A stretch of 64,000 nucleotides of DNA from positions 2,319,935-2,383,934 of the forward strand of contig NZ_LT635783.1 in the NCBI RefSeq assembly GCF_900128455.1, in the 5' to 3' direction. Both the position numbers and the translations under genes were made by a program. Position 1 is the first letter of the stretch. Each line of letters starts with the position of its first letter. The stretch is from Bacteroides mediterraneensis. GTDB taxonomy: Bacteria > Bacteroidota > Bacteroidia > Bacteroidales > Bacteroidaceae. A model generated the notes under the pieces. That model saw nothing but the letters and a program-made list of their open reading frames with translations. It was not told the DNA's origin and searched no databases. Below, piece by piece: positions 63,767 through 64,000 of this stretch.

Positions 63767-64000
63767 ATGAGTAGAGCCACACGCATAAAACAAGCCATAC
63801 GTATCACGGTCATTTCCGCATTGACACTTTATTTCGGTCTGATTGCCTTGATCAGCCTCCCGGCTGTCCAACATCGCATCAGTACGTATGCCTCCCGTGA
63901 ACTTTCCCGGCTCACTCAAGCCGAGGTCCGCATCGGAAATGTAGATTTGGGCCTCCTCAACCGCATAGTCATTCAGAATGTACAGATAAAAGACCGGCAA
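63767..64000 (+). CDS. TamB-like translocation/assembly protein, N-terminal fragment
   Basis: The first 78 codons of a gene cut by the window edge; GTAAGG just before the ATG could serve as a weak ribosome-binding site. The sequence has a short basic start (MSRATRIKQAIRI), one membrane segment (TVISALTLYFGLIALISLP), then the AsmA/TamB-type pattern of ISTYASRELSRLTQAEVRIG and LGLLNRIVIQNVQIKD. Bacteroidetes TamB proteins are typically about 1500 residues and bridge the two membranes for lipid or barrel assembly. The call rests on this N-terminal pattern only. Confidence 0.75.
   Translation, partial: MSRATRIKQAIRITVISALTLYFGLIALISLPAVQHRISTYASRELSRLTQAEVRIGNVDLGLLNRIVIQNVQIKDRQ

Overview
This 64-kb window is ordinary chromosome from a gut-type member of the Bacteroidaceae (Bacteroides/Phocaeicola-like; I would not name a species). 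The evidence is a SusC/SusD pair, Bacteroidetes-only families (DUF3127, DUF4286, DUF4293, the Bacteroidetes omega-like RNA polymerase subunit, Bacteroidetes BamD), a Rho with a very large low-complexity insert, a complete nqrABCDEF operon, and start regions that repeatedly carry the Bacteroidetes promoter pattern TTTG-N18..20-TAnnTTTG rather than E. coli-type boxes. I see no tRNA, rRNA, insertion sequence, prophage, integrase or CRISPR-Cas.

Layout. 1-6.7 kb: the end of a DEAD-box helicase gene, then a leftward run (RidA, transglutaminase-like, two small-molecule enzyme folds, a DUF3805-like protein, an ABC-F ATPase). 7-9.5 kb: rho and a convergent DUF3127 gene. 9.6-17.9 kb: a rightward replication/repair/coenzyme A run (dnaN, DEDDh exonuclease, coaBC, recN, rlmB, a trypsin-fold/TPR protein, an FMN oxidoreductase). 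18-24.2 kb: leftward DUF4286-ruvC-pullulanase-ModF-like ABC genes and an NhaC antiporter. 24.4-33.3 kb: a rightward envelope block, ExbB-ExbD-ExbD-TonB-PstS-like lipoprotein-TPR protein, followed by DedA, a DUF47 protein and a Pit phosphate permease. 33.4-39.3 kb: an acyl-CoA ligase, an AraC regulator divergent from an EamA exporter, lgt, folK and an ExoX-C-like protein. 39.4-42.5 kb: divergent uxaB and uxaC for hexuronate catabolism. 42.6-49 kb: an MBL hydrolase, DUF4293-omega-bamD, uvrB and an alanine symporter. 49.3-55.9 kb: a small secreted protein and nqrABCDEF. 56-63.5 kb: NhaC, a secreted C1B peptidase, SusC and SusD, all leftward. The right edge cuts the first 78 codons of a TamB-like gene.

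The most unusual thing I found is not a gene. Three intergenic arrays (1017-1120, 35088-35169, 49018-49121) consist of 4-5 copies of a 16-bp inverted repeat, consensus AAACGYACTTGCGTTT, spaced at exactly 22 bp with unrelated 6-bp spacers. All three lie between convergent genes. In each case at least one flanking gene has no conventional terminator, and the outermost unit facing away from that gene runs into a T-tract. Most base changes within units keep a stem in the plus-strand RNA. They look like a family of tandem mini-hairpins acting at transcript 3' ends. Other points worth checking are a pseudoprotease-like domain at 15.2 kb, a rho leader hairpin, a complex uxaB/uxaC control region, and an NhaC-peptidase-SusCD unit that suggests peptide rather than glycan uptake.
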